Origin: Anaerocolumna cellulosilytica
Lineage (GTDB): Bacteria; Bacillota; Clostridia; Lachnospirales; Lachnospiraceae
Assembly: GCF_014218335.1 (NCBI RefSeq)
Contig: NZ_AP023367.1
Coordinates: forward strand, 3,101,501 to 3,165,500
DNA: 64,000 nt
Reading direction: 5' to 3'
Under the pieces are notes generated by a model, which saw only the letters and a program-made list of their open reading frames with translations, searched no databases and had not been told where the DNA came from. Both the position numbers and the translations under genes were made by a program. Positions within the stretch are counted from its first letter, which is position 1. Every line of letters starts with the position of its first letter. This document shows, piece after piece, positions 9,362-17,797 of the stretch.

Positions 9362-10489
9362 TCAACCGTAATATGCCTTTTGGAACAATTTTTTTACTTC
9401 CTCATAGGTACAGTTTCTAGGATTGGTTCCAGTACATCTGTCCGCTAAAGCTGCTTTTACCATATCATCCAGTACTGCCTTAAAATCCTCTTCTGAAACA
9501 CCTGCTTCTTTAATTGTAGCAGGTACCTGTAATTTAGCAAGGAGTTTTCTGATAAAATTTATAAGGTTTTTGCTGCTCTGCTTCACGGTATAACTCTCAA
9601 CTTTCAATATTTTAGCAACTTCATGGTACTTTTTATAACATTCCTGACTCTCATCCTCCCAATCTGTATTAAAGGCTATGACAAAGGGTAGTAGAATTCC
9701 GTTTGCCCTACCGTGAGGAATATGAAAATGAGCACCCAGAGTATGTGCCATTCCATGGTTAAGACCAAGACCCGAATTGCTAAAAGCAATCCCAGCCAGA
9801 CAAGAACCATTATGCATATGTTCTCTGGCCGCTAAATCTCCTGGGTTCTCGTAAGCTTTTATCAGGTTATCCCTTACAAGCCGTATTGCTTTTTCTGCCG
9901 CTGCATCTGTAAAGTCATTGGCATTATTAGCCACCATAGCTTCTATTCCATGTGTCAGAACATCAACTCCTGTATCGGCTGTAACCGATGGTGGTACACT
10001 TACTATTAACTCAGGTTCAAGAACAGAATAGTCTGGTAAAAGACTATCTTCCACCAGCGGATATTTTGCATTCTTAGCCTTATCGCTTATAACAGCAAAA
10101 CGTGTCACTTCCGAACCCGTCCCGCTGGTTGTCGGTATCGCTACAAATTTGCAATTCGAGTTATTTTGCTTCCGTGTGGCAAAATAAAGAATTGCTTTAG
10201 CTGCATCTATAGGAGAACCGCCGCCAAAAGCTATAACAGCTTGGGGTTTAAATTCTAATATTCTTGCCGCTCCCTTTGCTACCGTATCTATATCCGGATC
10301 CGGCTTTACCTCAGAAAATATTTCATATTCAATATTACTTTCTTCTAAAACCTTTGTCACATAGGATACTTTTCCAGAATCCTGCATGAATTTATCCGTT
10401 ACTATCAATACCTTCTGCATTCCCTGAAAGATTTCCATCATACCTTCACTACCCATTACAATTTTAGTACTGACACTAAAACTTTTCAT
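9362..10489 (-). CDS. Iron-containing alcohol dehydrogenase (EutG-like)
   Basis: Group III Fe-dependent dehydrogenase of 375 residues, expected to reduce acetaldehyde (or another aldehyde) to alcohol with NAD(P)H. The Rossmann segment GGGSPIDAAKAI is at about 92-103. The metal-binding region includes GLGLNHGMAHTLGAHF and IPHGRANG histidines. The frame extends upstream to 10603, but that part encodes the poly-F translation of a terminator; MKSFSVSTKIVMG at 10489, behind a GCGGGGAA site, is the real start. Its leader has the same antitermination hairpins as eutS and eutA, so it is probably part of acetaldehyde disposal during ethanolamine growth. Confidence 0.9.
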   Translation of the reverse strand: MKSFSVSTKIVMGSEGMMEIFQGMQKVLIVTDKFMQDSGKVSYVTKVLEESNIEYEIFSEVKPDPDIDTVAKGAARILEFKPQAVIAFGGGSPIDAAKAILYFATRKQNNSNCKFVAIPTTSGTGSEVTRFAVISDKAKNAKYPLVEDSLLPDYSVLEPELIVSVPPSVTADTGVDVLTHGIEAMVANNANDFTDAAAEKAIRLVRDNLIKAYENPGDLAAREHMHNGSCLAGIAFSNSGLGLNHGMAHTLGAHFHIPHGRANGILLPFVIAFNTDWEDESQECYKKYHEVAKILKVESYTVKQSSKNLINFIRKLLAKLQVPATIKEAGVSEEDFKAVLDDMVKAALADRCTGTNPRNCTYEEVKKLFQKAYYG

Positions 10490-10568
10490 TTCATTCCCCG
10501 CTTTCTTTTGTTTTAAATAATGATTGGCTTTCAAAAATAACAGGTTTCGTCCCCAAAAAAAGAAAAAA

Positions 10569-10631
10569 CACCTTGAATCTAAAAATTCAAGATGCTGCAC
10601 CACATCAAATAATAAACTACTGCGTCGTAGT
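10569..10631 (-). promoter_or_regulatory. Two-hairpin ANTAR (EutV) antitermination site before alcohol dehydrogenase
   Basis: Minus strand: P1 (10631-10616) is ACTAC, hexaloop GACGCA, GTAGT. A 9-nt spacer follows, then P2 (10606-10591) is GATGT, hexaloop GGTGCA, GCATC. The 3' arm of P2 is the 5' arm of a terminator (10594-10569, arms CATCTTGAAT and GATTCAAGGTG, then TTTTTTCTTTTTTT). Spacer length and loop bases match the eutA site. The dehydrogenase start is about 80 nt downstream of the terminator. Confidence 0.82.
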
Positions 10632-10653
10632 AAATCACTTTGTTTTTGTTAAA

Positions 10654-10682
10654 ATTATAACATTACATATTTGGCATGTCAA
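10654..10682 (-). promoter_or_regulatory. Consensus sigma-A promoter of alcohol dehydrogenase
   Basis: Minus strand TTGACA (10682-10677), 17 bp, TATAAT (10659-10654): a perfect match. A promoter this strong without an operator fits control by antitermination further downstream. Confidence 0.85.
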
Positions 10683-10765
10683 TATATATGCTTTAATAAC
10701 ATAAGATTCCATATAATATTTCCATGTTCTTTTTCTTATACTGTACCTATCTGTTTCCAGCGTGT

Positions 10766-10794
10766 TTGAAAATTTCATGTAGTTCTGTTATATT
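10766..10794 (+). promoter_or_regulatory. Probable promoter of AlaX-like gene
   Basis: TTGAAA (10766-10771), 17-bp spacer, TATATT (10789-10794), about 80 nt before the gene start. Confidence 0.6.
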
Positions 10795-10876
10795 ATAATA
10801 AAAGTAATGCAAAGTTTTGTTGAGGCATTCAGAAAGGTTATTACTCCCATTATGAGTATAATAAGAGGTGAATATT

Positions 10877-11944
10877 TTGAAAGAAGATAAACATCAAGAA
10901 ACCATGCAGTTATATAATGAAAATAGTTACATAAAGTGCTTTCAGGCAAAGGTAGTTTCTTGTTCCGAGCAAACATCCACTAAGGAAAAACATCTTTACC
11001 AGGTGGTACTAAACGCTACTGCATTTTTCCCCGAAGGCGGCGGACAACCCAGTGATATAGGTATATTAGGAGCCGCGGAGGTCATAGATGTTCAAGAATT
11101 AGAGGGAGTTATATATCACACGGTTACAGCACCTTTAACTGTTGGTGCCGAGGTTACCGGGGAAATCGACTGGAACAGGCGGTTTGACTTGATGCAGCAT
11201 CACACGGCAGAGCATATTGTATCAGGACTTGTTCATAAAAATTATGGGTTTGACAACGTGGGTTTTCACATGGGTACGGACGCAATCACAATTGATTTTA
11301 ACGGTGTTCTTTCAGAGAACGATATTAGGAATATTGAATGGCTGGCCAATCAATGTATTTATTCTAATGTACCTGTTAAAATAGAATTTCCATCCGCCGG
11401 TAAGCTTAAAGAAATGGAATACCGCAGCAAAAAAGAACTAACTGGTAACGTACGAATTGTAACCATACCTGAGGCAGATGTATGCGCCTGTTGTGCGCCG
11501 CATGTAAAATATACAGGAGAAATCGGGTGTATTAAACTTATATCCTGCCAGAAGTATAAAGGCGGTGTCAGAATAACTATGCTCAGTGGCAACCGTGCAT
11601 TACAGGATTATAATAAAAAAGAATCCAGTGTATCTGAAATCTCTAATCTATTGTCTGCAAAACTCTATGAAGTACAAGATGCTGTGAAAAAATTAAAGGA
11701 TGAAAATGCAGATTTAAAGCTTACTCTTTTCAATCTGCAGAAACAGCTTTTAATTTATAAAGCAGAACGCATTCCGGCAGATGACAGCTACATTATATTC
11801 GACAATGATATATCTCCGGCACTTTTACGTTCCTATGGGAACCTTCTAACAGAGCGTTGTCAAAAGGTATGCCATAGATTTTTTAAGGCAATTCACTTTA
11901 TAAACACCAACGATAGCCTTATAACGTCATCTAGTATCCTTTAA
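10877..11944 (+). CDS. AlaX-type alanyl-tRNA editing protein, C-terminally short
   Basis: Trans-editing hydrolase family that clears Ser- or Gly-mischarged tRNA(Ala). An N-terminal beta-barrel with FFPEGGGQPSD-like sequence (residues about 50-60), the editing-site motif HHTAEHIVSG (HxxxH) near 105, and the second zinc motif CACCAPH near 205 are all present, followed by a coiled coil (about 245-290). In full-length relatives a DHHA1 domain ends the protein at roughly 390-400 residues; here the frame stops at about 355 after a short unrelated-looking tail. The TTG at 10877 has a well-spaced AAGAGGTG site; a GTG at 10868 overlaps that site. The editing centre looks intact. Confidence 0.82.
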   Translation: MKEDKHQETMQLYNENSYIKCFQAKVVSCSEQTSTKEKHLYQVVLNATAFFPEGGGQPSDIGILGAAEVIDVQELEGVIYHTVTAPLTVGAEVTGEIDWNRRFDLMQHHTAEHIVSGLVHKNYGFDNVGFHMGTDAITIDFNGVLSENDIRNIEWLANQCIYSNVPVKIEFPSAGKLKEMEYRSKKELTGNVRIVTIPEADVCACCAPHVKYTGEIGCIKLISCQKYKGGVRITMLSGNRALQDYNKKESSVSEISNLLSAKLYEVQDAVKKLKDENADLKLTLFNLQKQLLIYKAERIPADDSYIIFDNDISPALLRSYGNLLTERCQKVCHRFFKAIHFINTNDSLITSSSIL

Positions 11945-12163
11945 CAAAGAGAATTATTATGCATGTATTTTTAAAGATACTTCTTCCAGCTTTTATATAA
12001 TGCGATATATAGTAATTTTATATTATAATTAGTGCATGGCATATATTTTTAATCATGTATGCCAACTAGAAATATTGTAAATATCGTTTTATTAAGATTA
12101 TAGCAATATACTCTGCTTATAAATAAGAGTTATTGTTATAAAACTGCCAAGGAGGATGAAGAA

Positions 12164-13369
12164 ATAAAGAAAAATACACGGATTGTAATTATCGTACTGC
12201 TTCTGCTTCTTACCGCTTTCATTTATTTAACCAGGTACATACATAAAGAGGATACGAAAAGTATTCACTTCCGCAGCAATACCCTTATCGTGGAGGCAGA
12301 AAAAAAAGAAGCTGAAAGAATTATTGGTTACTACCCTGCCTGGGCAAAATATGCAGGATATGGGCCAGAAAAAATACCTGTTGATAAACTAACCCATATT
12401 AACTACGCCTTTGCCAATATCAGTAATAATCTTACCATTAGTCTCGGTTATCCTGAAGTAGACGAAAGTAATATAAAAGAGCTGCAAAGTCTAAAGAAAT
12501 CAAATCCGAATCTTAAGATATTAATTTCTGTCGGTGGATGGTCATGGTCAGGACGATTCTCAGAAGTAGCTAAGACAGATGCCTCCAGAACAAAGTTTGC
12601 TGATAGTTGTGTGGCCTTTCTTAACAAGTATGGCTTTGATGGTCTTGATATTGATTGGGAATATCCTGTGAGTGGCGGCCTTATACCAAAAAATGCAAGT
12701 CCTAAAGACAAACAGAACTTTACACTGCTCCTAAAGAAGTTACGAGAAAAGTTAAACGCGAAAAGTGCTAAAACAGGTAAGACATATCTCTTAAGCTTTG
12801 CAGGAGGTTCCGGAAACTGGTATGTAAACAATGTGGAACTATCTAAACTCCATAGATATGTTGATTATGCCAGCGTAATGTCTTATGATATCCATGGTCC
12901 CTGGGAACAGTATGCGAATTTTAATGCTCCTCTTTTTAACAATACAGATACTCCAAAAGGCCAAAACATCTGGAGTGTGGATTCTAGTATTACAGTATGG
13001 TTAAATGCCGGTTTTCCAAAAGAAAAGCTGGTCATGGGAATTCCTTTTTACGGTTATCGTTATATTGTTTCTAACAACACAAATAAGGGACTGTACCAGC
13101 TCTATAAAAGTGGTACGGCAATCAGCTTTCAAACAATCTATAAGGATTACCTGACAAACCCCGATTATACAGAGTATTTTCATAAGGCTTCCAAAGTTCC
13201 CTGGCTGTATAACGGCTCTGACTTTATTACTTATGAAAACACTAAGTCCGTTACGGATAAGGCAAAGTACATAAAGGAGAAAAACCTGGGTGGTGTCATG
13301 ATTTGGGAGCTCAGCCAGGACTATAATCAAATACTGTTAGACACCATCTATAAAAATCTGCAAGATTAA
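12164..13369 (+). CDS. Glycoside hydrolase family 18 (chitinase-like), membrane-anchored
   Basis: Secreted or anchored GH18 enzyme. The barrel begins with [11 protein letters not shown] and contains the catalytic signature [11 protein letters not shown] (DxxDxDxE, general acid Glu) at about residue 160 of the long frame, plus [10 protein letters not shown] and SYDIHGPW. The frame upstream of the GTG at 12290 continues 42 codons and encodes a basic end plus a hydrophobic segment ([15 protein letters not shown]), a signal or TM anchor. At the expected start, correctly spaced behind AGGAGG (12150-12155), is ATA at 12164, not ATG. An ATG at 12156 in another frame stops after three codons. It is therefore either a weak ATA start, a decayed start, or translation from GTG 12290 giving a cytosolic product. 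Confidence 0.82.
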   Translation: MKKNTRIVIIVLLLLLTAFIYLTRYIHKEDTKSIHFRSNTLIVEAEKKEAERIIGYYPAWAKYAGYGPEKIPVDKLTHINYAFANISNNLTISLGYPEVDESNIKELQSLKKSNPNLKILISVGGWSWSGRFSEVAKTDASRTKFADSCVAFLNKYGFDGLDIDWEYPVSGGLIPKNASPKDKQNFTLLLKKLREKLNAKSAKTGKTYLLSFAGGSGNWYVNNVELSKLHRYVDYASVMSYDIHGPWEQYANFNAPLFNNTDTPKGQNIWSVDSSITVWLNAGFPKEKLVMGIPFYGYRYIVSNNTNKGLYQLYKSGTAISFQTIYKDYLTNPDYTEYFHKASKVPWLYNGSDFITYENTKSVTDKAKYIKEKNLGGVMIWELSQDYNQILLDTIYKNLQD

Positions 13370-13411
13370 AGATATCTGATACCTAATAAAACACAAAATA
13401 GTTACATTAAA

Positions 13412-13522
13412 AAGAAGCTTCATGATTTTCCTGCAATTAACAGATAGAAAGCGTTGCTGCCGATATAGGAACGCACCACCATTTCATCAATCATTTGATA
13501 AGGAACTATCATGAAGCTTCTT
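13412..13522. terminator. Long inverted repeat between convergent genes
   Basis: A perfect 15-bp inverted repeat, AAGAAGCTTCATGAT (13412-13426) and its complement (13508-13522), encloses about 80 nt between the GH18 gene (+) and the vWA gene (-). Reading minus, the stem is followed by TTTTT. It may be a long-loop bidirectional terminator, or a small transcribed element. Confidence 0.5.
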
Positions 13523-13560
13523 AATACAATTCTATAATTAAATTAGTCTTTACTATCTCT

Positions 13561-15195
13561 TTAGTATTGTTTCACTAAATGAACCAGCAGGCGGAATTCT
13601 TCTTTATAGGAATCTTTCTTCAAATCAAGCCTGTTCAGCATAGAAAGAACCATATCATAGTCAGCCGCGCCTTTATAATCACTTTCTGAGAGCAACATGC
13701 CAAAGGCAGCAACTGAACTTGCAAAGGCAAGGTTATCCGGCATTTTAGTACTATATATTTCCTTGCTGACAGGAATAGAAAGTAATTTACTTGTATCTCC
13801 ATCCGGTTCTTTATATCGTAGATTTACTGTAGCAATTTCATCGCTGCTTAACACGGAGGTAGCTTGATACTTTAAGCTTCTGCTCCCTGTACTCTCTCCA
13901 CCTGTCGGGAGAATTTCGTATAACGCAGTCACGCTATGACCTGCTCCAACTTCACCGGCATCTTTTAAATCATCCTCAAACTCTTGGTCTTCCAGTCTGC
14001 GATTACTGTATCCAATTAAGCGGTAGCTTTCTACTTCCTCTGGGTTAAACTCAACTTGTATTTTAACATCTTTTGCTACAGTAAATAACGTACCCCCAAG
14101 CTCTTCTACCAGAACTTTTTTAGCTTCTAGTTCCGAATCGATGTATGCATAATTTCCATTTCCATTATCAGCAAGTGCTTCCATCTTATTGTCCTTAATA
14201 TTTCCAGTTCCAAAACCAAGTACAGATAAAAAGATGCCTGCTTTTCTTTTTTCTCTGATAAGCGCGGTTAAATCTTTTTCACTGGTTAACCCCACATTCA
14301 AATCACCATCAGTTGCAAGAATCACACGATTGTTACCATCCTTTATAAAGTACTCCTTTGCAAGTTCATATGCCTTTTCAATACCAGCAGAACCTGCCGT
14401 ACTGCCTCCAGCTTCCAGATTCTTAAGAGCTGATATAATCTTCATAGTTTCATTCCCTCTGGCACCTTCTAAGACAACCGCCTCTTCCCCTGCATAAGTT
14501 ACTATAGATACGCGATCGTTTTCCGATAAACCGGCAACCAGCATAGTAAATGCTTTTATAAGTAACGGGAGTTTATCAGGCTCATTCATAGAACCAGATA
14601 CGTCCAATAAGAATACGAGATTTGAGTTTGGAAGTTTTTCCATATCAACGTCTTTGGCCTGAAGCCCAACCAACATAAGTTTGGCTTCATCATTCCATGG
14701 ACAATCTGAATATTCGACATTTACCGAAAACGGATTCTTTCCCTCCGGCTTTTTATAATCATATTGAAAATAATTGAGCAGTTCCTCAATCCTGACAGCG
14801 TCCGGTTCTACCCAGCCATAGTCATTAATCATTCGTCTTACATTGCTATAGCTTGCTGTATCCACATCGATGGAAAAGGTAGATAGTGGTCTGTCAAATA
14901 CCTTTTGAAAACCGGTTTCCTCAACAGAATTATATTCTTCTGTGTTATAATTGTTATACTCCTCTTCGTAATAATCTTCTTCATAATATATTGTGTCCAT
15001 TTCTACAGAACCGGAGTCAGGTTTTTTGCAATACATAGACTCTCCGGCTTCCTCATTTCTGCTTTCTGAGGTATTATTACTTTCCCGCACTGTCTCTAAA
15101 TTAATATTGTTTTTTTCTGCCTTACTTGCACAACCAGTCCCCATTGCCAGCACTAAAATAATAACCGTTACAAGATACCATCTGTTATTCTTCAT
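13561..15195 (-). CDS. YfbK-type von Willebrand factor A lipoprotein
   Basis: Surface lipoprotein of about 544 residues. Signal peptide MKNNRWYLVTVIILVLAMGTGC with lipobox and Cys at about 22; low-complexity acidic YYEEDYYEEEYNNYN stretch at about 70-90; YfbK N-terminal domain (FDRPLSTFSIDVDTASYSNVRR region); vWA domain with a complete MIDAS (DVSGSM, a Thr in GGSTAGS, ATDGD) at about 190-370; then the DUF3520 C-terminal domain. The start ATG at 15195 has an AGGAG site; the frame opens earlier at 15219 without one. Function in this family is unknown; metal-dependent adhesion is inferred only from the MIDAS. Confidence 0.85.
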   Translation of the reverse strand: MKNNRWYLVTVIILVLAMGTGCASKAEKNNINLETVRESNNTSESRNEEAGESMYCKKPDSGSVEMDTIYYEEDYYEEEYNNYNTEEYNSVEETGFQKVFDRPLSTFSIDVDTASYSNVRRMINDYGWVEPDAVRIEELLNYFQYDYKKPEGKNPFSVNVEYSDCPWNDEAKLMLVGLQAKDVDMEKLPNSNLVFLLDVSGSMNEPDKLPLLIKAFTMLVAGLSENDRVSIVTYAGEEAVVLEGARGNETMKIISALKNLEAGGSTAGSAGIEKAYELAKEYFIKDGNNRVILATDGDLNVGLTSEKDLTALIREKRKAGIFLSVLGFGTGNIKDNKMEALADNGNGNYAYIDSELEAKKVLVEELGGTLFTVAKDVKIQVEFNPEEVESYRLIGYSNRRLEDQEFEDDLKDAGEVGAGHSVTALYEILPTGGESTGSRSLKYQATSVLSSDEIATVNLRYKEPDGDTSKLLSIPVSKEIYSTKMPDNLAFASSVAAFGMLLSESDYKGAADYDMVLSMLNRLDLKKDSYKEEFRLLVHLVKQY

Positions 15196-15493
15196 ATTAA
15201 CGCTCCTCCTATTATACATCTTAAGTACACGGGATTCTTCTATCTAAGTCCCATTATTAAGCTTCTGTAATGATTAGACGAAGCAAATTAGCAAATAGTT
15301 CCACATTTACTAATTTAAGTGAGTAACTATAATATGTACTTAGGAGCAAGTTTTTTCGTCATTGGGTTTTCCACGCCATTGTGTGGCTTTTACTAGATAT
15401 ATGTAAGTGTATATGCTCATGGGCAAGGTATTCTCTTTTAAGTTTACATAATTGGCCACAATCGTTTCTCTTTGTACTTAGAACTTTATATAA

Positions 15494-15841
15494 TTAGTCA
15501 AAGAATTTGCCCTTATAAAAATTCTCATTTTTAAGTTTCTTTGCCGTCAGCCTGAACTTTACACAGCCATCTGGACATACGATTTCTTTGCTATATTTGC
15601 TATCTCCGCCAACATTTTCTAAATCTCCGCCACTTCTAACCGCTTCCATGATTGGAAACATCATCATCATTACTTTGGAGCAAATGCCTTGTCCGTCTGC
15701 ATTTACAGGACAGCCATACGTACAGGTATATGTATCTCCAACTTCCTCGCCGTTTCGGCAATACCGCTCAGTGTGGTCGCTGCGAAGAAATCCTACAACC
15801 TCTATTTCCCACTCATATTCCTCGTTATACCATTTTTTCAT
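15494..15841 (-). CDS. TIGR04076 family cysteine-rich protein
   Basis: 115-residue protein with a conserved N-terminal alpha/beta segment and cysteines in CRNGEE, CTYGCPVNADGQGIC and CPDGCVKFRL, matching my memory of the uncharacterised TIGR04076 family (often in anaerobes). It follows the AraC regulator gene on the same strand by about 120 nt and may be co-transcribed. No catalytic function can be assigned. A metal or Fe-S site is possible from the cysteine pattern. Confidence 0.7.
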   Translation of the reverse strand: MKKWYNEEYEWEIEVVGFLRSDHTERYCRNGEEVGDTYTCTYGCPVNADGQGICSKVMMMMFPIMEAVRSGGDLENVGGDSKYSKEIVCPDGCVKFRLTAKKLKNENFYKGKFFD

Positions 15842-15961
15842 CCTTTTCCTCCGATTTTTTCTTTACCACAGTCAGATTTTCACTCTAATTTATCCTCTCA
15901 AGAAAACTAGATCTGCTTAAACAGCAATCCATTCATTTTCTTGATTGTGTTGTGGATAGGT

Positions 15962-16942
15962 TTATCCCTTGCATACTGGTCTGATATACTTAAAGTACTG
16001 TTCCGGGTCATAATAAAAATACATTATTCTACCAGGGGAAGTATCAAGACTGAAACCGGTTTTAGCAAAATTAAAAGCTGCCATTGTCTTTTCAATTTTT
16101 TCTTCTACACTACAATTTTCCTGCTCATAATCAAATGGCCCATGTTCAAAGACAATATACTCAGATTTAGGAACATCTTGCATAAACATTTGTGGGGGTA
16201 CTTCCCCTTTATAGTCAAAAGGGAGTCGTATACCCCAACACTCTGTTCGCGGAATCCCCCAATCGCAAAGTCTACCACCTGGGTCATTCATATAAGCCAT
16301 AATCTGGCCGCCTCCGCAGTTAGCTTCGTTCCCGCCGTCGTCGTCTAATTTGCCCTTAATACTGTCCAGCAAGCCGCATATTGTCTCATAGTCTTGCCCC
16401 GGAATAAGATTTTGCTTTCGCCAAAAATCCCAATAACCGTTACTCTCGTAATTTTTAATATGCAAAAATTTGTGCGCGGGTATGGTTACAAAATAAATCT
16501 TAACATCATCTGTTGATTTAATCATACCGATTTCTCCCAATCCTAAAAAGTAGCGGTCAAAAGTGGTTATTTTTGTGCGGAGAACGACGGGCTTAGGATT
16601 TTTCCGAAATTCACTGGGCGTTACACTGTAGACCACTTTAAAAGCTCTTGTAAATGCCTCATGCGATGAAAATCCATAATCAAAAGCAATATCTAAAAGG
16701 CTCCTACTGCTATCCCTAACCTCTTTTAATGCAAAGGCTAATTTTCTATGCCGCAGATAATCCCTAAATTGTATGCCACATATTTCTTTGAATTTCCTCG
16801 TTGTATAAAACTCGGAATATCCCAGTTTATGGGAAAGAAAGCGTAGAGTTAGAGCTTCATCCTTGTAGCCTTTTATACAATTGTCTATTTCATCAACAAT
16901 GATTTGAATCTGTTTCTGCCACTCGTACATTCGACTATTCAC
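15962..16942 (-). CDS. AraC family regulator with GyrI-like effector domain
   Basis: 326-residue transcription factor. The N-terminal AraC/XylS DNA-binding domain (about 10-110) has two helix-turn-helix units, the second with LLDIAFDYGFSSHEAFTRAFKVVYSVTPSEFRK-type sequence. The C-terminal half (about 130-320) looks like the AraC_E_bind/GyrI small-molecule domain (GEIGMIKS..., ECWGIRLPFDYKGEVP). The start at 16942 is the first ATG after an AGGTGAA site. It precedes the TIGR04076 gene, its most likely local target, but the true effector is unknown. Confidence 0.85.
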   Translation of the reverse strand: MNSRMYEWQKQIQIIVDEIDNCIKGYKDEALTLRFLSHKLGYSEFYTTRKFKEICGIQFRDYLRHRKLAFALKEVRDSSRSLLDIAFDYGFSSHEAFTRAFKVVYSVTPSEFRKNPKPVVLRTKITTFDRYFLGLGEIGMIKSTDDVKIYFVTIPAHKFLHIKNYESNGYWDFWRKQNLIPGQDYETICGLLDSIKGKLDDDGGNEANCGGGQIMAYMNDPGGRLCDWGIPRTECWGIRLPFDYKGEVPPQMFMQDVPKSEYIVFEHGPFDYEQENCSVEEKIEKTMAAFNFAKTGFSLDTSPGRIMYFYYDPEQYFKYIRPVCKG

Positions 16943-17299
16943 CTCGTTTGAACCACCCTACATTTATTATAAAGTATTAGAGCGGCTTCGGCTTGATTTT
17001 ACTTGCTATTAATTTATTTTTCTCTTCTAAGCTCTGTCTAATTGTATCTAATTTATACTATTATATCACATAAATGTGACACCACAATTCCTGGAAGGTA
17101 TTGAAAGATAAATTAGAGATGCACTCATTATACCATAAGCACTAGGCATATAAAACATTCTAGGTTCCTTTTAAAAAAAATGCATGCTCATCATTACTTA
17201 AAATAATTTATTTTCTATAAACCATTTCAAATAATTTCAGAACATACATTTCTAATGTTATTAATCCTTGATAGCCTTTGCGTATCTATCAAACACACG
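16943..17299. other. AT-rich intergenic region, no gene seen
   Basis: About 357 nt between the AraC gene start and the YbaK-like gene end. I see AT-rich sequence with the AraC promoter presumably at its left end, but no convincing ORF, terminator hairpin or structured RNA. Confidence 0.5.
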
Positions 17300-17770
17300 C
17301 TAGTCCGTCAAATCATATAGAACAGCATTCAAATAAGTTACCAGTTCATCCGGTTCAATGACAAGTTGACAGCCGCGAACACCGGCACTGACAGTTATGG
17401 TGTCAAAAAGAATACAAGTCTCGTCCAGGTAAGTAGGATATTTTTTCTTCATTCCCACCGGTGAACAGCCCCCACGGATATAACCGGTCAGACCTAACAG
17501 CTCTTTTACATGAATTAACTCAATCTTCTTCTCTCCTACAGCAATTGCTGCCTTCTTTAGATTCAATTCTTGATTGACAGGTATACAAAACACCATAATT
17601 CCATGCTTTTCTCCTCTGGCAACCAATGTCTTAAAAACCTGTTCAAAAGGCATACCTATCTGGCTGGCTACGTGTTCTCCTGACAGATCATTCTCATCCA
17701 CTTCATACATTAGAGGCTTATAAGAAATCCCGCCCTGCTCAAGCAGACGCATTGCATTTGTCTTAACCAT
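17300..17770 (-). CDS. ybaK: YbaK/EbsC-type Cys-tRNA(Pro) deacylase
   Basis: Trans-editing enzyme that hydrolyses Cys-tRNA(Pro). About 156 residues, normal family size. Features are the start MVKTNAMRLLEQGGISY, FKTLVARG at about 45, the catalytic-lysine strand, RGGCSPVGMKKKYPTYLDE at about 108-126, and the final VVIEPDELV-like segment. The frame opens with a TTG at 17797 directly at the RNase G stop; the ATG at 17770 behind AAGGAAAG is a better start. It is the last gene of the cluster beginning at 21692. Confidence 0.88.
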   Translation of the reverse strand: MVKTNAMRLLEQGGISYKPLMYEVDENDLSGEHVASQIGMPFEQVFKTLVARGEKHGIMVFCIPVNQELNLKKAAIAVGEKKIELIHVKELLGLTGYIRGGCSPVGMKKKYPTYLDETCILFDTITVSAGVRGCQLVIEPDELVTYLNAVLYDLTD

Positions 17771-17797
17771 ACACCTTTCTTTCCTTTCGCCATACAA

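Noticed and set aside
10490..10603. N-terminal extension of the alcohol dehydrogenase frame
   Set aside because: It translates the antitermination hairpin and terminator (run of phenylalanines); the conserved protein begins at 10489.
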